Shown here: in pieces, positions 1-7,225 of the stretch
Layout of the letters: every line of letters starts with the position of its first letter
Position numbering within the stretch: position 1 is the stretch's first letter
Assembly: GCA_043738095.1 (NCBI GenBank)
Contig: JAYSZI010000073.1
Coordinates: 1 to 15,791, forward strand
Reading direction: 5' to 3'
From: Lysobacter_K sp043738095
Lineage (GTDB): Bacteria > Pseudomonadota > Gammaproteobacteria > Xanthomonadales > Xanthomonadaceae
DNA: 15,791 nucleotides
The notes under the pieces: model-generated
Told to the model about the DNA's origin: nothing
Databases searched by the model: none
Seen by the model: the letters and a program-made list of their open reading frames with translations, nothing else
Made by a program: the position numbers and the translations under genes

Positions 1-149
1 TCTTCCTCGAGCGCCATCACCAGCTCGACGGTGTCGAGCGAATCCGCGCCGAGATCGTCGACGAACGAAGCGTTGTTGGTGACGTCTTCTTCCTTGACGC
101 CAAGCTGTTCGATCACGATCTTTTTGACGCGTTCTTCGATGCTGCTCAT
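1..149 (-). CDS. acpP: Acyl carrier protein AcpP, N-terminal part (cut by window edge)
   Basis: This is the small acidic protein that carries growing acyl chains as thioesters on a 4'-phosphopantetheine arm during type II fatty acid synthesis in the cytosol. Forty-nine codons are visible, starting MSSIEERVKKIV, and the rest lies left of the window. The modification site DSLD is present, with the serine at residue 37, inside the usual LGADSLDTVELVMALEE context, so the family assignment is firm. The ATG at 149 has an AGGAG Shine-Dalgarno sequence at 159-163, nine bases upstream. It follows fabG after a 117-bp spacer, long enough for its own promoter, which would fit the high expression expected of this protein. 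The usual downstream neighbour, fabF, would be outside the window. Confidence 0.97.
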   Translation of the reverse strand, partial: MSSIEERVKKIVIEQLGVKEEDVTNNASFVDDLGADSLDTVELVMALEE

Positions 150-187
150 AGGTGCTCACTCCTCCCGTACGGGATATTCGATGGAAT

Positions 188-217
188 AGTCTAAAGGAAT
201 CCGAGGCATCCGCGAAA
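188..217 (-). promoter_or_regulatory. Possible acpP promoter (TAGACT -10 element)
   Basis: In the fabG-acpP spacer the minus strand has TAGACT at 188-193, the same -10-like hexamer found upstream of the tRNA-Ser gene at the other end of the window. A start about 7 nt downstream would give a leader of some 30 nt that includes the acpP Shine-Dalgarno. The -35 region, TTCGCG or TTTCGC at 211-217, matches the consensus poorly, so this is a tentative call. Confidence 0.3.
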
Positions 218-266
218 CGCGCGAAAAGCCCTTTTTCTTCAAGCGCTTACCGCCGTCGTCTGCGGA

Positions 267-1010
267 TTACGACATGTACATGCCGCCATTGACGTGCAAG
301 GTCTCGCCGGTGATGTAGGCCGCCGATGGCCCCGCCAGGAACGCCACGGCGCGCGCGATGTCGGCCGGCTCACCCAGGCGGCCGAGCGCGATTTGGCCGA
401 GCATCGCGCTTTTTGCGTCCTCCGGCAGCGACCGCGTCATGTCGGTGTCGATAAAGCCCGGGGCGACGACATTGACGGTCACGCCGCGTGAACCGATCTC
501 GCGCGCCATGGATTTGCTGAAGCCGATGATGCCCGCCTTGGCAGCGGCGTAATTGGCTTGACCAGCATTACCGGTCACCCCGATCACTGAGGCGATGTTG
601 ATGATGCGGCCCTTGCGCGCCTTCATCATCGTGCGCATCACCGCCTTGCTGGTACGGAACACGCTGGTCAGGTTGGTATCGAGAATGGCCTGCCAATCCT
701 CGTCTTTCATCCGCATCAGCAGGTTGTCGCGAGTGATGCCGGCGTTGTTGACCAGGATCGAGATCGCGCCGATGTGCTTGGCGATGCTATCGAGCACGGC
801 GTCGATCGAGGCAGGGTCGGCTACATCGAGCATGCGGCCGTGACCGCCGTGGGCGGCCAAGCGCTCGCCGATCGCATTAGCCCCTGCTTGCGTGGTGGAG
901 GTACCGATCACGGTCGCGCCTTGCGCGGCCAGTTCTTCGGCAATCGCCGCGCCAATCCCGCGGCTAGCGCCGGTGACTAGAGCAATTTCGCCTTTCAGTA
1001 ATTCATTCAT
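267..1010 (-). CDS. fabG: 3-oxoacyl-[ACP] reductase FabG
   Basis: FabG is the NADPH-dependent reductase of the fatty acid elongation cycle, converting 3-oxoacyl-ACP to (R)-3-hydroxyacyl-ACP. The 247-residue protein is a classical short-chain dehydrogenase. It has the cofactor loop GASRGIG at residues 14-20, NNAG at 88-91, the active-site Asn113, Ser141, Tyr154 and Lys158 in YAAAK, and the C-terminal ITGETLHVNGGMYM strand that is characteristic of FabG. I chose the ATG at 1010 because GAGGG lies six bases upstream of it. A TTG two codons earlier (1016) would leave no room for a ribosome binding site. It lies between fabD (90-bp gap) and acpP, the conserved order, which distinguishes it from the many SDR paralogues. 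Confidence 0.96.
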   Translation of the reverse strand: MNELLKGEIALVTGASRGIGAAIAEELAAQGATVIGTSTTQAGANAIGERLAAHGGHGRMLDVADPASIDAVLDSIAKHIGAISILVNNAGITRDNLLMRMKDEDWQAILDTNLTSVFRTSKAVMRTMMKARKGRIINIASVIGVTGNAGQANYAAAKAGIIGFSKSMAREIGSRGVTVNVVAPGFIDTDMTRSLPEDAKSAMLGQIALGRLGEPADIARAVAFLAGPSAAYITGETLHVNGGMYMS

Positions 1011-1100
1011 CGACAACCCTCAATCCAAGACAGCGTATTCGTGGCGTGCATGGCCTTAGCCTTCCCACGCGAGCGGCTACGGGGGACTTGCTGCCCGCAC

Positions 1101-2060
1101 TTAGACCGACCAATCATTCCAGGTGGCATCGAAATCGCTAGGCACACCGAGGCTGCGCGCCTCGACTGACTTGTCGATGCGCTTGATCAATCCGGTGAGA
1201 ACCTTGCCGGGGCCGCATTCGGCGATGCGGGTCGCCCCGCGCGCAGTCAGCGCCTCCACGCAGCCCGTCCATTGCACCGGCAGATAGAGCTGACGAACCA
1301 GCGCATCACGAATCGACTCGACGCCCTCGTGCACTTCGGCATCGACGTTCTGGACAACCGGCAGCGTGGGCGCTTGCCACGGCATCATCGCCATAGCTTC
1401 GGCCAGACGATTGGCCGCTTCGCGCATCAGCGGCGTATGCGAGGGCACGCTGACGGCGAGCTTCACTACTTTGCGAACACCGCGTTCGGCGAGCAGAACC
1501 AAGGCCCGCTCGACCGCGCCGGCATGGCCACCAATGACGATCTGACCGGGCGAGTTGAAGTTGGCCGGTACCACGACTCCGCTGCCCGAGATCGCGGCAC
1601 AGACTTCCAGGACCAATGCGTCCTCGGCGCCCAGCACGGCTGCCATTGCGCCGATCCCAGCCGGTGCCGCTTCCTGCATCAGTTGTCCGCGCAGGCGCAC
1701 CAGGCGCGCCGCGTCGTGCAACGTCAGTGACCCAGCTGCAACCAGCGCGCTGTATTCGCCCAAGCTGTGCCCGGCCAGCTGCGCCGGCATCGCCCCGCCG
1801 CGCGCGCGCCAGAGGCGCCACACCGCGACGCTCGCCGCCAGCAACGCCGGCTGGGTGAATTCGGTGCGGTTGAGTTCTTCGACCGGACCATGCTGGCTTA
1901 AGGCCCACAGGTCGACGCCCGCTCCCGCGCTAGCCTCGTCGAACGTGGCGCGCACCAGCGGATCCATCTCCGCGAGGTCACTGAGCATGCCTAGCGACTG
2001 CGAACCCTGGCCCGGGAACACGAACGCCAGCGTCGACGGGTTGTGTTGCGGATCGATCAC
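1101..2060 (-). CDS. fabD: Malonyl-CoA:ACP transacylase FabD
   Basis: FabD moves the malonyl group from CoA to ACP, supplying the extender for every elongation round. The 319-residue length is near the usual 310. Visible are the N-terminal FPGQGSQ loop (residues 15-21), the nucleophile Ser99 in GHSLGEYSAL, the carboxylate-binding Arg124 in VRLRGQLM, and the catalytic His208 in VPSHTPLM. The start is a GTG at 2060, with a weak AGG seven bases upstream; no ATG occurs before the conserved FPGQGSQ motif. The gene is downstream of fabH but separated by 140 bp containing a terminator, so it may be transcribed partly from its own promoter. I saw no convincing promoter hexamers in that spacer. Confidence 0.96.
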   Translation of the reverse strand: MIDPQHNPSTLAFVFPGQGSQSLGMLSDLAEMDPLVRATFDEASAGAGVDLWALSQHGPVEELNRTEFTQPALLAASVAVWRLWRARGGAMPAQLAGHSLGEYSALVAAGSLTLHDAARLVRLRGQLMQEAAPAGIGAMAAVLGAEDALVLEVCAAISGSGVVVPANFNSPGQIVIGGHAGAVERALVLLAERGVRKVVKLAVSVPSHTPLMREAANRLAEAMAMMPWQAPTLPVVQNVDAEVHEGVESIRDALVRQLYLPVQWTGCVEALTARGATRIAECGPGKVLTGLIKRIDKSVEARSLGVPSDFDATWNDWSV

Positions 2061-2151
2061 GCGCCAGCCTTAGCCGAAAGAGGCGCAATGATACGAGCGA
2101 TTGCGCTGACGCGTCTGTACCCTCACGTATTGATTTTGTTGCGGCGCAAAC

Positions 2152-2177
2152 AAAAACGCCTCCGGCAGCGGAGGCGT
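2152..2177 (-). terminator. Intrinsic terminator after fabH
   Basis: On the minus strand the hairpin arms ACGCCTCCG and CGGAGGCGT (9 bp, perfect, 2156-2164 with 2169-2177) enclose a 4-nt loop and run straight into TTTTGTTT. It begins about 23 bp beyond the fabH stop codon and ends about 90 bp before fabD. The plus-strand side lacks a T tract, so it acts only on fabH transcripts. Confidence 0.85.
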
Positions 2178-2200
2178 CGATTACGGGCAGCCGGGGAAAC

Positions 2201-3181
2201 TCAGTAGCGCACCAGCGCAGACCCCCAGGTAAAGCCGCCACCGAACGCTTCCATCAGCAGCAACTGGCCGCGCTGGACCTTGCCCGACCGGACCGCTTCG
2301 TCCAAGGCCAATGGCACCGAACCCGACGACGTATTGCCGTGCTTGTCGATGGTCACGATCACCCGCTCCATCGGCATGTCCAGGCGTTTGGCGGTGGCTT
2401 CGATAATGCGCAGGTTGGCCTGGTGCGGGATCAGCCAATCGATGTCATGGCGATCCAGGCCGTTGGCCTCGAGTGTCTCCTCGACCACGGCATCCAGGGC
2501 CTTGACGGCGTACTTGAACACCTCATTGCCGGTCATCAGCACTTTCACCCCAGCGTTGGGCTCCTCGGGCTTAAAGCCCACCGACACGCCAACCGGATTC
2601 CACAAAAGATCCTTCTTACCGCCGTCGGCATGCAGGTGCGTGCTGAGGATCCCGGCCTCGCTGTCCGCCTTGAGCACGACCGCGCCGGCACCGTCGCCAA
2701 ACACGACGCAGGTGCCGCGATCGGACCAGTCCAGCATGCGAGTCAGCGTTTCCGCGCCGACCACCAGTACGGTCTTGGCAGCACCGGACCGGATGAATTT
2801 GTCGGCCACCGTGAGTGCGTAGATGAAGCCTGAGCAAGCAGCGTTGACGTCGAATGCGGGGCAATCGTTGGCGCCGAGGCGGTGCTGTAGCAGGCACGCG
2901 GTCGACGGAAAGATGAGGTCGGGCGTGGTCGTGCCCAGGACGATCAGGTCGATGTCCTTAGCGGATACGCCCGCGGCCTCTAGCGCGCGCACCGAGGCGT
3001 GGTAGGCCAGGTCGCTGGTGGTCTCACCTTCCGCGGCGACATGACGCTGGCGGATGCCGGTGCGGGCCGTGATCCACTCGTCGCTGGTATCGACGAACTG
3101 CGTCAGGTCGGCATTGGTGAGGATTTTTTCCGGCAGATAGCTGCCGGTACCAGCGATACGAGCGAACACTTGCTTGGTCAT
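2201..3181 (-). CDS. fabH: 3-oxoacyl-[ACP] synthase III FabH
   Basis: FabH starts fatty acid synthesis by condensing a short acyl-CoA with malonyl-ACP. The 326-residue protein has the complete catalytic triad: Cys116 in AACSGF, His253 in PHQAN, and Asn283 in HGNTSSGS. The C-terminal FGGGFTWGSALVRY closing segment is also typical. The ATG at 3181 is preceded by AGGA at six bases. Upstream in-frame sequence reaching 3262 is arginine- and proline-rich and not FabH-like, so it is excluded. A strong hairpin terminator follows the stop codon. Upstream, a 263-bp spacer separates it from rpmF where plsX is normally found. Primer specificity (acetyl versus branched) cannot be read from the sequence by eye. 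Confidence 0.96.
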   Translation of the reverse strand: MTKQVFARIAGTGSYLPEKILTNADLTQFVDTSDEWITARTGIRQRHVAAEGETTSDLAYHASVRALEAAGVSAKDIDLIVLGTTTPDLIFPSTACLLQHRLGANDCPAFDVNAACSGFIYALTVADKFIRSGAAKTVLVVGAETLTRMLDWSDRGTCVVFGDGAGAVVLKADSEAGILSTHLHADGGKKDLLWNPVGVSVGFKPEEPNAGVKVLMTGNEVFKYAVKALDAVVEETLEANGLDRHDIDWLIPHQANLRIIEATAKRLDMPMERVIVTIDKHGNTSSGSVPLALDEAVRSGKVQRGQLLLMEAFGGGFTWGSALVRY

Positions 3182-3280
3182 GCCTAATCCTGAGCCCGGC
3201 GAGGCGACGGATTGCGACCGTCTTGGTGGGTGCGCGAATGACCGCCACGCGCCAAGGTCCATCGTCCGACGCGAAAGCGC

Positions 3281-3309
3281 TACACGGGCACGCTGCGCCC
3301 GCTCCTACA
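3281..3309. repeat. REP-like palindromic element
   Basis: On the minus strand a TGTAGGAGCGGGC head leads into a short stem, CGGGC/GCCCG (3285-3289 with 3297-3301), around a 7-nt loop. The GTAGGAGCGG head followed by a GC-rich palindrome resembles the REP-type intergenic repeats common in Xanthomonas, Lysobacter and Pseudomonas genomes. This is the only copy in the window, so repetitiveness cannot be shown here. It lies in the rpmF-fabH spacer. Confidence 0.45.
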
Positions 3310-3405
3310 GCATGCTGACCCGACACAGCTAGACCGCTCGGCATCAACGGCGGCCGCGCGGCAAAGCATCATTGCGGAGACGAAATTAGGCCCAGTTGCG
3401 CCGTG

Positions 3406-3444
3406 AAAAATCGCCTTTGATTCCGGCACAAGCGCCGGAATCAA
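3406..3444 (-). terminator. Terminator after rpmF
   Basis: A perfect 11-bp stem (TTGATTCCGGC with GCCGGAATCAA, 3417-3427 and 3434-3444) with a 6-nt loop begins directly after the rpmF TGA. On the minus strand it is followed six bases later by TTTTT (3406-3410). The T tract is slightly displaced from the stem, so termination may be partial, but position and stem strength support ending the yceD-rpmF transcript here. Confidence 0.75.
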
Positions 3445-3639
3445 TCAAGCTTCGTCGGCAACCTGCGTCTTGGTAGCGATAACTTTCTTACCACGGTAGT
3501 AACCGTCGGCGGTGACATGGTGACGGATGTGGATCTCGCCCGTGGTCGGATCGGTGGCCAGCTGCTTGCTGCTCAACGAATCGTGCGCACGGCGCATGCC
3601 GCGCTTGGACGGGGAAACGCGGGACTTCTGGACTGCCAT
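3445..3639 (-). CDS. rpmF: 50S ribosomal protein L32
   Basis: L32 is a small basic protein of the large ribosomal subunit. The 64-residue product begins MAVQKSRVSPSKRGMRRAHD and contains HIRHHVTADGYYRGKKV, both near-diagnostic of the family. It has no zinc-binding cysteines and is thus the non-zinc form usual in Gammaproteobacteria. A GGAG sequence lies seven bases before the ATG. It follows yceD with a 54-bp gap, the conserved arrangement, and is followed at once by a hairpin terminator. The expected next gene, plsX, is missing. Confidence 0.97.
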   Translation of the reverse strand: MAVQKSRVSPSKRGMRRAHDSLSSKQLATDPTTGEIHIRHHVTADGYYRGKKVIATKTQVADEA

Positions 3640-3693
3640 GGTCTTGCTCCAAGAAAAGCTGGGGGTGATGCCTGCAAAGTCCTGAGGACTTCG

Positions 3694-4206
3694 TCAGTTC
3701 GGTTTGTTCTTTAACGCCGACAACGCCGCAAACGGATTCATGAGTTCCTGTTCGGCTGCTTCCGCCGGCCAGTCGCGGTCCATCGCTTGCGTGCCCGGCA
3801 TGATCGGTACCACCGGCACGGCCAGGATCAACTCATCCTCCACCAGCTCAGCCGTCTTTAACATGCCATCGGCGGGCATCAGCAGCGGCTCGTAACCCTC
3901 GGGCAGCCCGGCCTCGTCCGCTTCTTCACGAATCAGGCCCAAGCGTTGCACGATCCGTACCGGGAATAAAAACCGCTGCAGGCTGCGCTGGCAAAGCAGC
4001 GGCAAATCGGCATCGATCTTCAACTCCACGTACGGAACCCGGAGCGCGTCCTGGGCGAAATCGAGGGAAAAAGTAACCTCGCCTTCGGCATCGACCAAGC
4101 TGTCGCGCAACCGCGCCAAAGCCGACAACGGCAAGCGCCCTTCGACGCCGCGCCGCGCCACGACCATGCGCCAAGCATCCAACTCTTCGGGCAAGTTCGC
4201 TGACAT
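3694..4206 (-). CDS. yceD: YceD/DUF177 family protein (23S rRNA accumulation protein)
   Basis: This 170-residue protein matches the DUF177/YceD family, which is found next to rpmF across bacteria and plants and is linked to accumulation of 23S rRNA. Supporting features are the acidic composition, the VEGRLPLSALARLRDSL segment near residue 25, a central LPLLCQRSLQRFLFPV stretch (the family's 'L.C.R.L' core with its single cysteine), and the C-terminal NPFAALSALK close. The ATG at 4206 is preferred over an upstream in-frame extension to 4332 because a sigma70-type promoter lies immediately before it. No Shine-Dalgarno precedes this ATG, consistent with a near-leaderless message. The gene reads into rpmF. 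Confidence 0.88.
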   Translation of the reverse strand: MSANLPEELDAWRMVVARRGVEGRLPLSALARLRDSLVDAEGEVTFSLDFAQDALRVPYVELKIDADLPLLCQRSLQRFLFPVRIVQRLGLIREEADEAGLPEGYEPLLMPADGMLKTAELVEDELILAVPVVPIMPGTQAMDRDWPAEAAEQELMNPFAALSALKNKPN

Positions 4207-4216
4207 AAGCCGGGCA

Positions 4217-4245
4217 ATGGTAGAGAGCCGTCCGGCCGCTGTCAA
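4217..4245 (-). promoter_or_regulatory. Promoter of yceD-rpmF, predicted near-leaderless start
   Basis: On the minus strand a perfect -35 hexamer TTGACA (4240-4245) is followed after exactly 17 bp by TACCAT (4217-4222, four of six matches to TATAAT). The expected start is the G at about 4210, only four bases before the yceD ATG (4204-4206). This spacing and the absence of a ribosome binding site agree with each other. It is the best-matching promoter in the window. Confidence 0.7.
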
Positions 4246-4298
4246 ACCGAAGAGGCAGGCGCAGCGCGGCTTTGCGGCAGCGATTGCCGCCGTAGGCA

Positions 4299-4709
4299 AT
4301 GCCACGGCAGACTGGGGGCCCTGCCTTCGCATCGGCCGCCTTGACCACTCCGTTCATATTGACACTCCTGCTCGCCGTGGCCGCCGCGGTTGCCACCCTG
4401 TGGTTTCTGCGCGTGCCGGCCCGGCGCCGGCACGTGATGCGCGAGGTCCTGGATTCGGCCGACGCGCTGGAAGCGCGATTGCGCGCTGCGCGGGCTGAGA
4501 TCGAAGCGGTCGTGGGCGACGACATCGAGGACCCCGTGCGCGACGCCATGCGGGAGATGTTGCGACAGCGGTTGTGGCTGCGCGACCACGGCAAGGCGGC
4601 GAGTGTCGAGCAATTGATCGAGGTGCGGACAACCATTGATGCAGCGCGCGCGCGCATCGAGCAGCAGCTGGCGCAGATCGAGCGGGCGCGCGCGCCACTG
4701 GTTCGCTGA
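4299..4709 (+). CDS. Uncharacterised single-pass membrane protein with helical domain, upstream of maf
   Basis: I do not recognise the family. The 136-residue product has one clear membrane helix at about residues 19-38 (FILTLLLAVAAAVATLWFLRV), then a basic stop-transfer patch (RRRH). After that comes a long charged, alanine- and glutamate-rich region (roughly 47-136) likely to form helices or a coiled coil, including EQQLAQIERARA. High GC at third codon positions and tight linkage to maf (3-bp gap) argue that it is real. The start is uncertain: ATG 4299 has AGG only two bases away. A TTG at 4341 would put the membrane helix right at the N terminus (MTTPFILTLL) and may be the true start. It could anchor or scaffold something at the membrane; no function can be assigned. 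Confidence 0.7.
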   Translation: MPRQTGGPAFASAALTTPFILTLLLAVAAAVATLWFLRVPARRRHVMREVLDSADALEARLRAARAEIEAVVGDDIEDPVRDAMREMLRQRLWLRDHGKAASVEQLIEVRTTIDAARARIEQQLAQIERARAPLVR

Positions 4710-4712
4710 CGA

Positions 4713-5309
4713 GTGTCTGATCTAGGCGACGCGCCGGACCGACTGATTCTCGCCTCCACGTCGGTGTATCGGCGCGAATTGCTGGCGCGGCTAGGGGTCG
4801 CGTTCGATACCGTCCGCCCGGACACCGATGAAACCGCGCTGCAGGGGGAAACCCCGCTGGCCTTGGCACGGCGACTAGCCGAAGCAAAAGCCGTAGCGGT
4901 CGCGGCGCTGCACCCACTGGCCTGGGTGATCGGTTCAGACCAAGTCGCGGAACTGGATGGCCAGACGTTGGGCAAACCTGGCAACCGTGACGCCGCAACC
5001 GCACAGCTGACCGCGATGTCGGGCCGCGAGGTGCAGTTCCGCACCGGTGTATGCCTGAGCCGCGCCGGCCGCGCGAGCCGGTATGCGCTCGACACCACCA
5101 CGGTGCATTTCAGGCCATTGCATCGCGACGAAATCGCCCGGTACCTCGATGCCGAGCAGCCCTACGATTGCGCCGGCAGCTTCAAGTCCGAAGGCCTGGG
5201 TATCACCCTCTTCGACGCGATCGAGTCGCGCGATCCGACCGCGTTGATCGGGCTGCCGCTGATCGCGACCGCCGGGCTGTTGCGCGCTGCAGGCTTCGCC
5301 CTGCCCTGA
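4713..5309 (+). CDS. yceF: Maf/YceF-type nucleotide pyrophosphatase
   Basis: Maf-family enzymes hydrolyse non-canonical nucleoside triphosphates to monophosphates; the YceF branch prefers 7-methyl-GTP. The 198-residue protein shows the N-terminal LILASTSVYRRELL substrate-binding motif (residues 11-24), the catalytic aspartate in GSDQV (Asp76), the LGKPG loop (87-90), and the CAGSFKSEGLGI motif at about 153-164. That last motif is the basis for choosing YceF over the dTTP/UTP type. The GTG at 4713 is only three bases after the preceding stop, so translation is probably coupled; no strong Shine-Dalgarno is seen. Its position near yceD-rpmF matches the conserved neighbourhood in enterobacteria, though here it is divergent from them. 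Confidence 0.9.
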   Translation: MSDLGDAPDRLILASTSVYRRELLARLGVAFDTVRPDTDETALQGETPLALARRLAEAKAVAVAALHPLAWVIGSDQVAELDGQTLGKPGNRDAATAQLTAMSGREVQFRTGVCLSRAGRASRYALDTTTVHFRPLHRDEIARYLDAEQPYDCAGSFKSEGLGITLFDAIESRDPTALIGLPLIATAGLLRAAGFALP

Positions 5310-5343
5310 ATCCAATCGAGCGCCCGGCGCACGCGACGCGCGG

Positions 5344-7209
5344 TCAGCGGATCTCGATACGTTGCTCCGACCAATCCTCGACGCTGCCATCGCGGCCATG
5401 CAGGCGCAGGCCCAGCCAATGACGTCCGGACCGCACGCCGGGGTGCAGGCGAAGGTCGACGCTGGCGCCAAAGCCGACACGTGGGTGCTGCGGATCGTTG
5501 GACCCTTTCCACTGCGATTGCAGCCCCGGATAGTCGCGCCCGTACTCGGCCTGCGCAACGACGTGTCCGTCCAGCAGGATTTCGGCCCTCGCCAGTCCGA
5601 CCCCATCCTTGAATGCCCACCCAGTCACATCAAACGTCCGTCCGACGCGCGCATCGCTGACCGGCGCATCGACCCACGCCATCGCCGGCGTGGTGCATTC
5701 GCCCTGACGCGGCCCATCCAGCGCAAACAGGAGAAAACGCTGGCGGCCGTGGTCGATATTGAGCACCCGCGGCGGTGGCAGCGGCCCGACCATCGCGCAC
5801 AAGTCGTGGTAGCGCCGCAACTGGTGCTTGTAGGACACCTCGGTAGCCCCGACTACCAACAGCGCCGGGGCGCCGCTCCGCATCACAGGGCGGGGCGTCT
5901 GCAGACCCCACAACCTCAATTGCGGCGCGCGACCGTGCTTGTGGTTGAGCGGATGGTCGAGCACTTCGATATCGGCGTCGCCAAGTGCGAATCCCAACTC
6001 GGCCCCGAGCTTGAAATCATCGGCGATGATGCGGGTACCGGCGGGCATCGCGCGATGCTGCGCGCGCACCGCGGCGGCCAGCTCATCCCAGCCGGCGAAG
6101 TTCGACGGGTACCACTTCTCCGCCGCAGTGCGCGACCGCACCGACGGCAACGACACCGCGACGTAGTAGCCGAGCACGGACATCAGCCCGAGCGCCGCCA
6201 ACGTCCACGTCATGGCGCGCAGCCAGCGCGGCCAACGCGCGAGCACCATCGGCAGCAACAGCAACAAGGCGAGGTAACCGGGCAACGGCCAATGGAAACT
6301 GACCCGTTCGGTATCGGCAAAGAAGCCCAGTAAAAAGAAGCCGAGCACCAGCAGGCCCCCGAGCAGGGCGAAATAGCGCGCGACGGGCTCTCGCGTCCGG
6401 CCGCCTTTCCACGCGGCCAGCGCCAGCGCGGCGAACAGCAGCGGCGTGACCAGCAACGCCTGGATCGCGATGAACCACAGGCCATCGGCGTGGAACGCCC
6501 ACGGATGACGGTCGACCAGCTGGAAGCGCAAGCCGGCATCGGCGTTGTCGAGATTCCATGCCACCAGCGGCGCCCAGGCCGAGGCGCCAAACGCAACTGC
6601 GGTCAGCACGCGCATGTCGCGCAGCACGCGCCGGCCATCGGCGAGCAACAACAAGGCGACGAAGCCGACACCGATGACGGCGATAAAACGGTAGTGGCTG
6701 AGCGCGCCGAGGGCCAAACCCAGCGCCAGTTGCAGCGCTGCGCCCGCGCTAACCTCGCGCAGCAGCCGCGCGCCGGCGTCGATACACAGCAGCGTCGCAA
6801 GCGCCATCGCCGCGTCGGGCAAGGCGAGCAGCCCGAGCGTGCCGGCCAACGGCAGCAGCAAGGCGAAACAACCGGCCACCCAGCCTTGCAACGCACCGAA
6901 CTCGCGCGCGGCAATGCGCACCACCAGCAACGGAACCAGTGCGGCGATCAGCAGGAACGGCGCGCGCAACGCCAAAGGGTGGTGGCCGCCGAGTTCGACA
7001 CCAAGCCGCGTGAGCCAGGCGGTGAGGCCCGGCAAGTCGGAGTACGCCGCCGCCAGATGCTGGCCCTCCTGCCAGTAGAACGCCTCGTCGACGAACAGCG
7101 GCAGGCGCGCGGCAATCAGCACCTTGGCCATTGCGATCGCGCCCCACAACAGCCAGAACACCAATCGCATTCGCTCGGGTCGCTCCCGCCCCACCTCACC
7201 CTCACGCAT
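5344..7209 (-). CDS. ArnT/PMT-like family 39 membrane glycosyltransferase with C-terminal beta domain
   Basis: This 621-residue integral membrane protein resembles the PMT_2/ArnT group, which transfers sugars from polyprenyl-phosphate donors on the periplasmic side. Support: an N-terminal membrane helix (15-35) followed by the signature FVDEAFYW with Asp41-Glu42; about ten further hydrophobic helices to residue 352; a conserved ALPDAAM loop (129-135); and FHWPLPGY near 305-312. A soluble stretch follows (about 355-500). A final domain (about 510-621) with TGWAFKDGVGLARAEILLDG and a GRHWLGLRLHGRDG strand pair looks like an immunoglobulin-like beta sandwich. The start is either ATG 7209 (GAGG ten bases before) or ATG 7170. 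The acceptor is unknown. It converges on maf with a 34-bp gap and no visible terminator. Confidence 0.82.
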   Translation of the reverse strand: MREGEVGRERPERMRLVFWLLWGAIAMAKVLIAARLPLFVDEAFYWQEGQHLAAAYSDLPGLTAWLTRLGVELGGHHPLALRAPFLLIAALVPLLVVRIAAREFGALQGWVAGCFALLLPLAGTLGLLALPDAAMALATLLCIDAGARLLREVSAGAALQLALGLALGALSHYRFIAVIGVGFVALLLLADGRRVLRDMRVLTAVAFGASAWAPLVAWNLDNADAGLRFQLVDRHPWAFHADGLWFIAIQALLVTPLLFAALALAAWKGGRTREPVARYFALLGGLLVLGFFLLGFFADTERVSFHWPLPGYLALLLLLPMVLARWPRWLRAMTWTLAALGLMSVLGYYVAVSLPSVRSRTAAEKWYPSNFAGWDELAAAVRAQHRAMPAGTRIIADDFKLGAELGFALGDADIEVLDHPLNHKHGRAPQLRLWGLQTPRPVMRSGAPALLVVGATEVSYKHQLRRYHDLCAMVGPLPPPRVLNIDHGRQRFLLFALDGPRQGECTTPAMAWVDAPVSDARVGRTFDVTGWAFKDGVGLARAEILLDGHVVAQAEYGRDYPGLQSQWKGSNDPQHPRVGFGASVDLRLHPGVRSGRHWLGLRLHGRDGSVEDWSEQRIEIR

Positions 7210-7225
7210 TCGACCGTGACCTCGC

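Noticed and set aside
150..266. AAAAGCCCTTTTT-type hairpin as a terminator between fabG and acpP
   Set aside because: The stem is only about five weak A-T/G-C pairs with a two-base loop and would not be stable.
3926..5101. A 391-codon open frame on the minus strand overlapping yceD, the membrane protein gene and maf
   Set aside because: Serine- and arginine-rich composition with no domain pattern; it lies antisense to maf and the membrane protein gene, which have convincing motifs. Open antisense frames are expected at this GC content.
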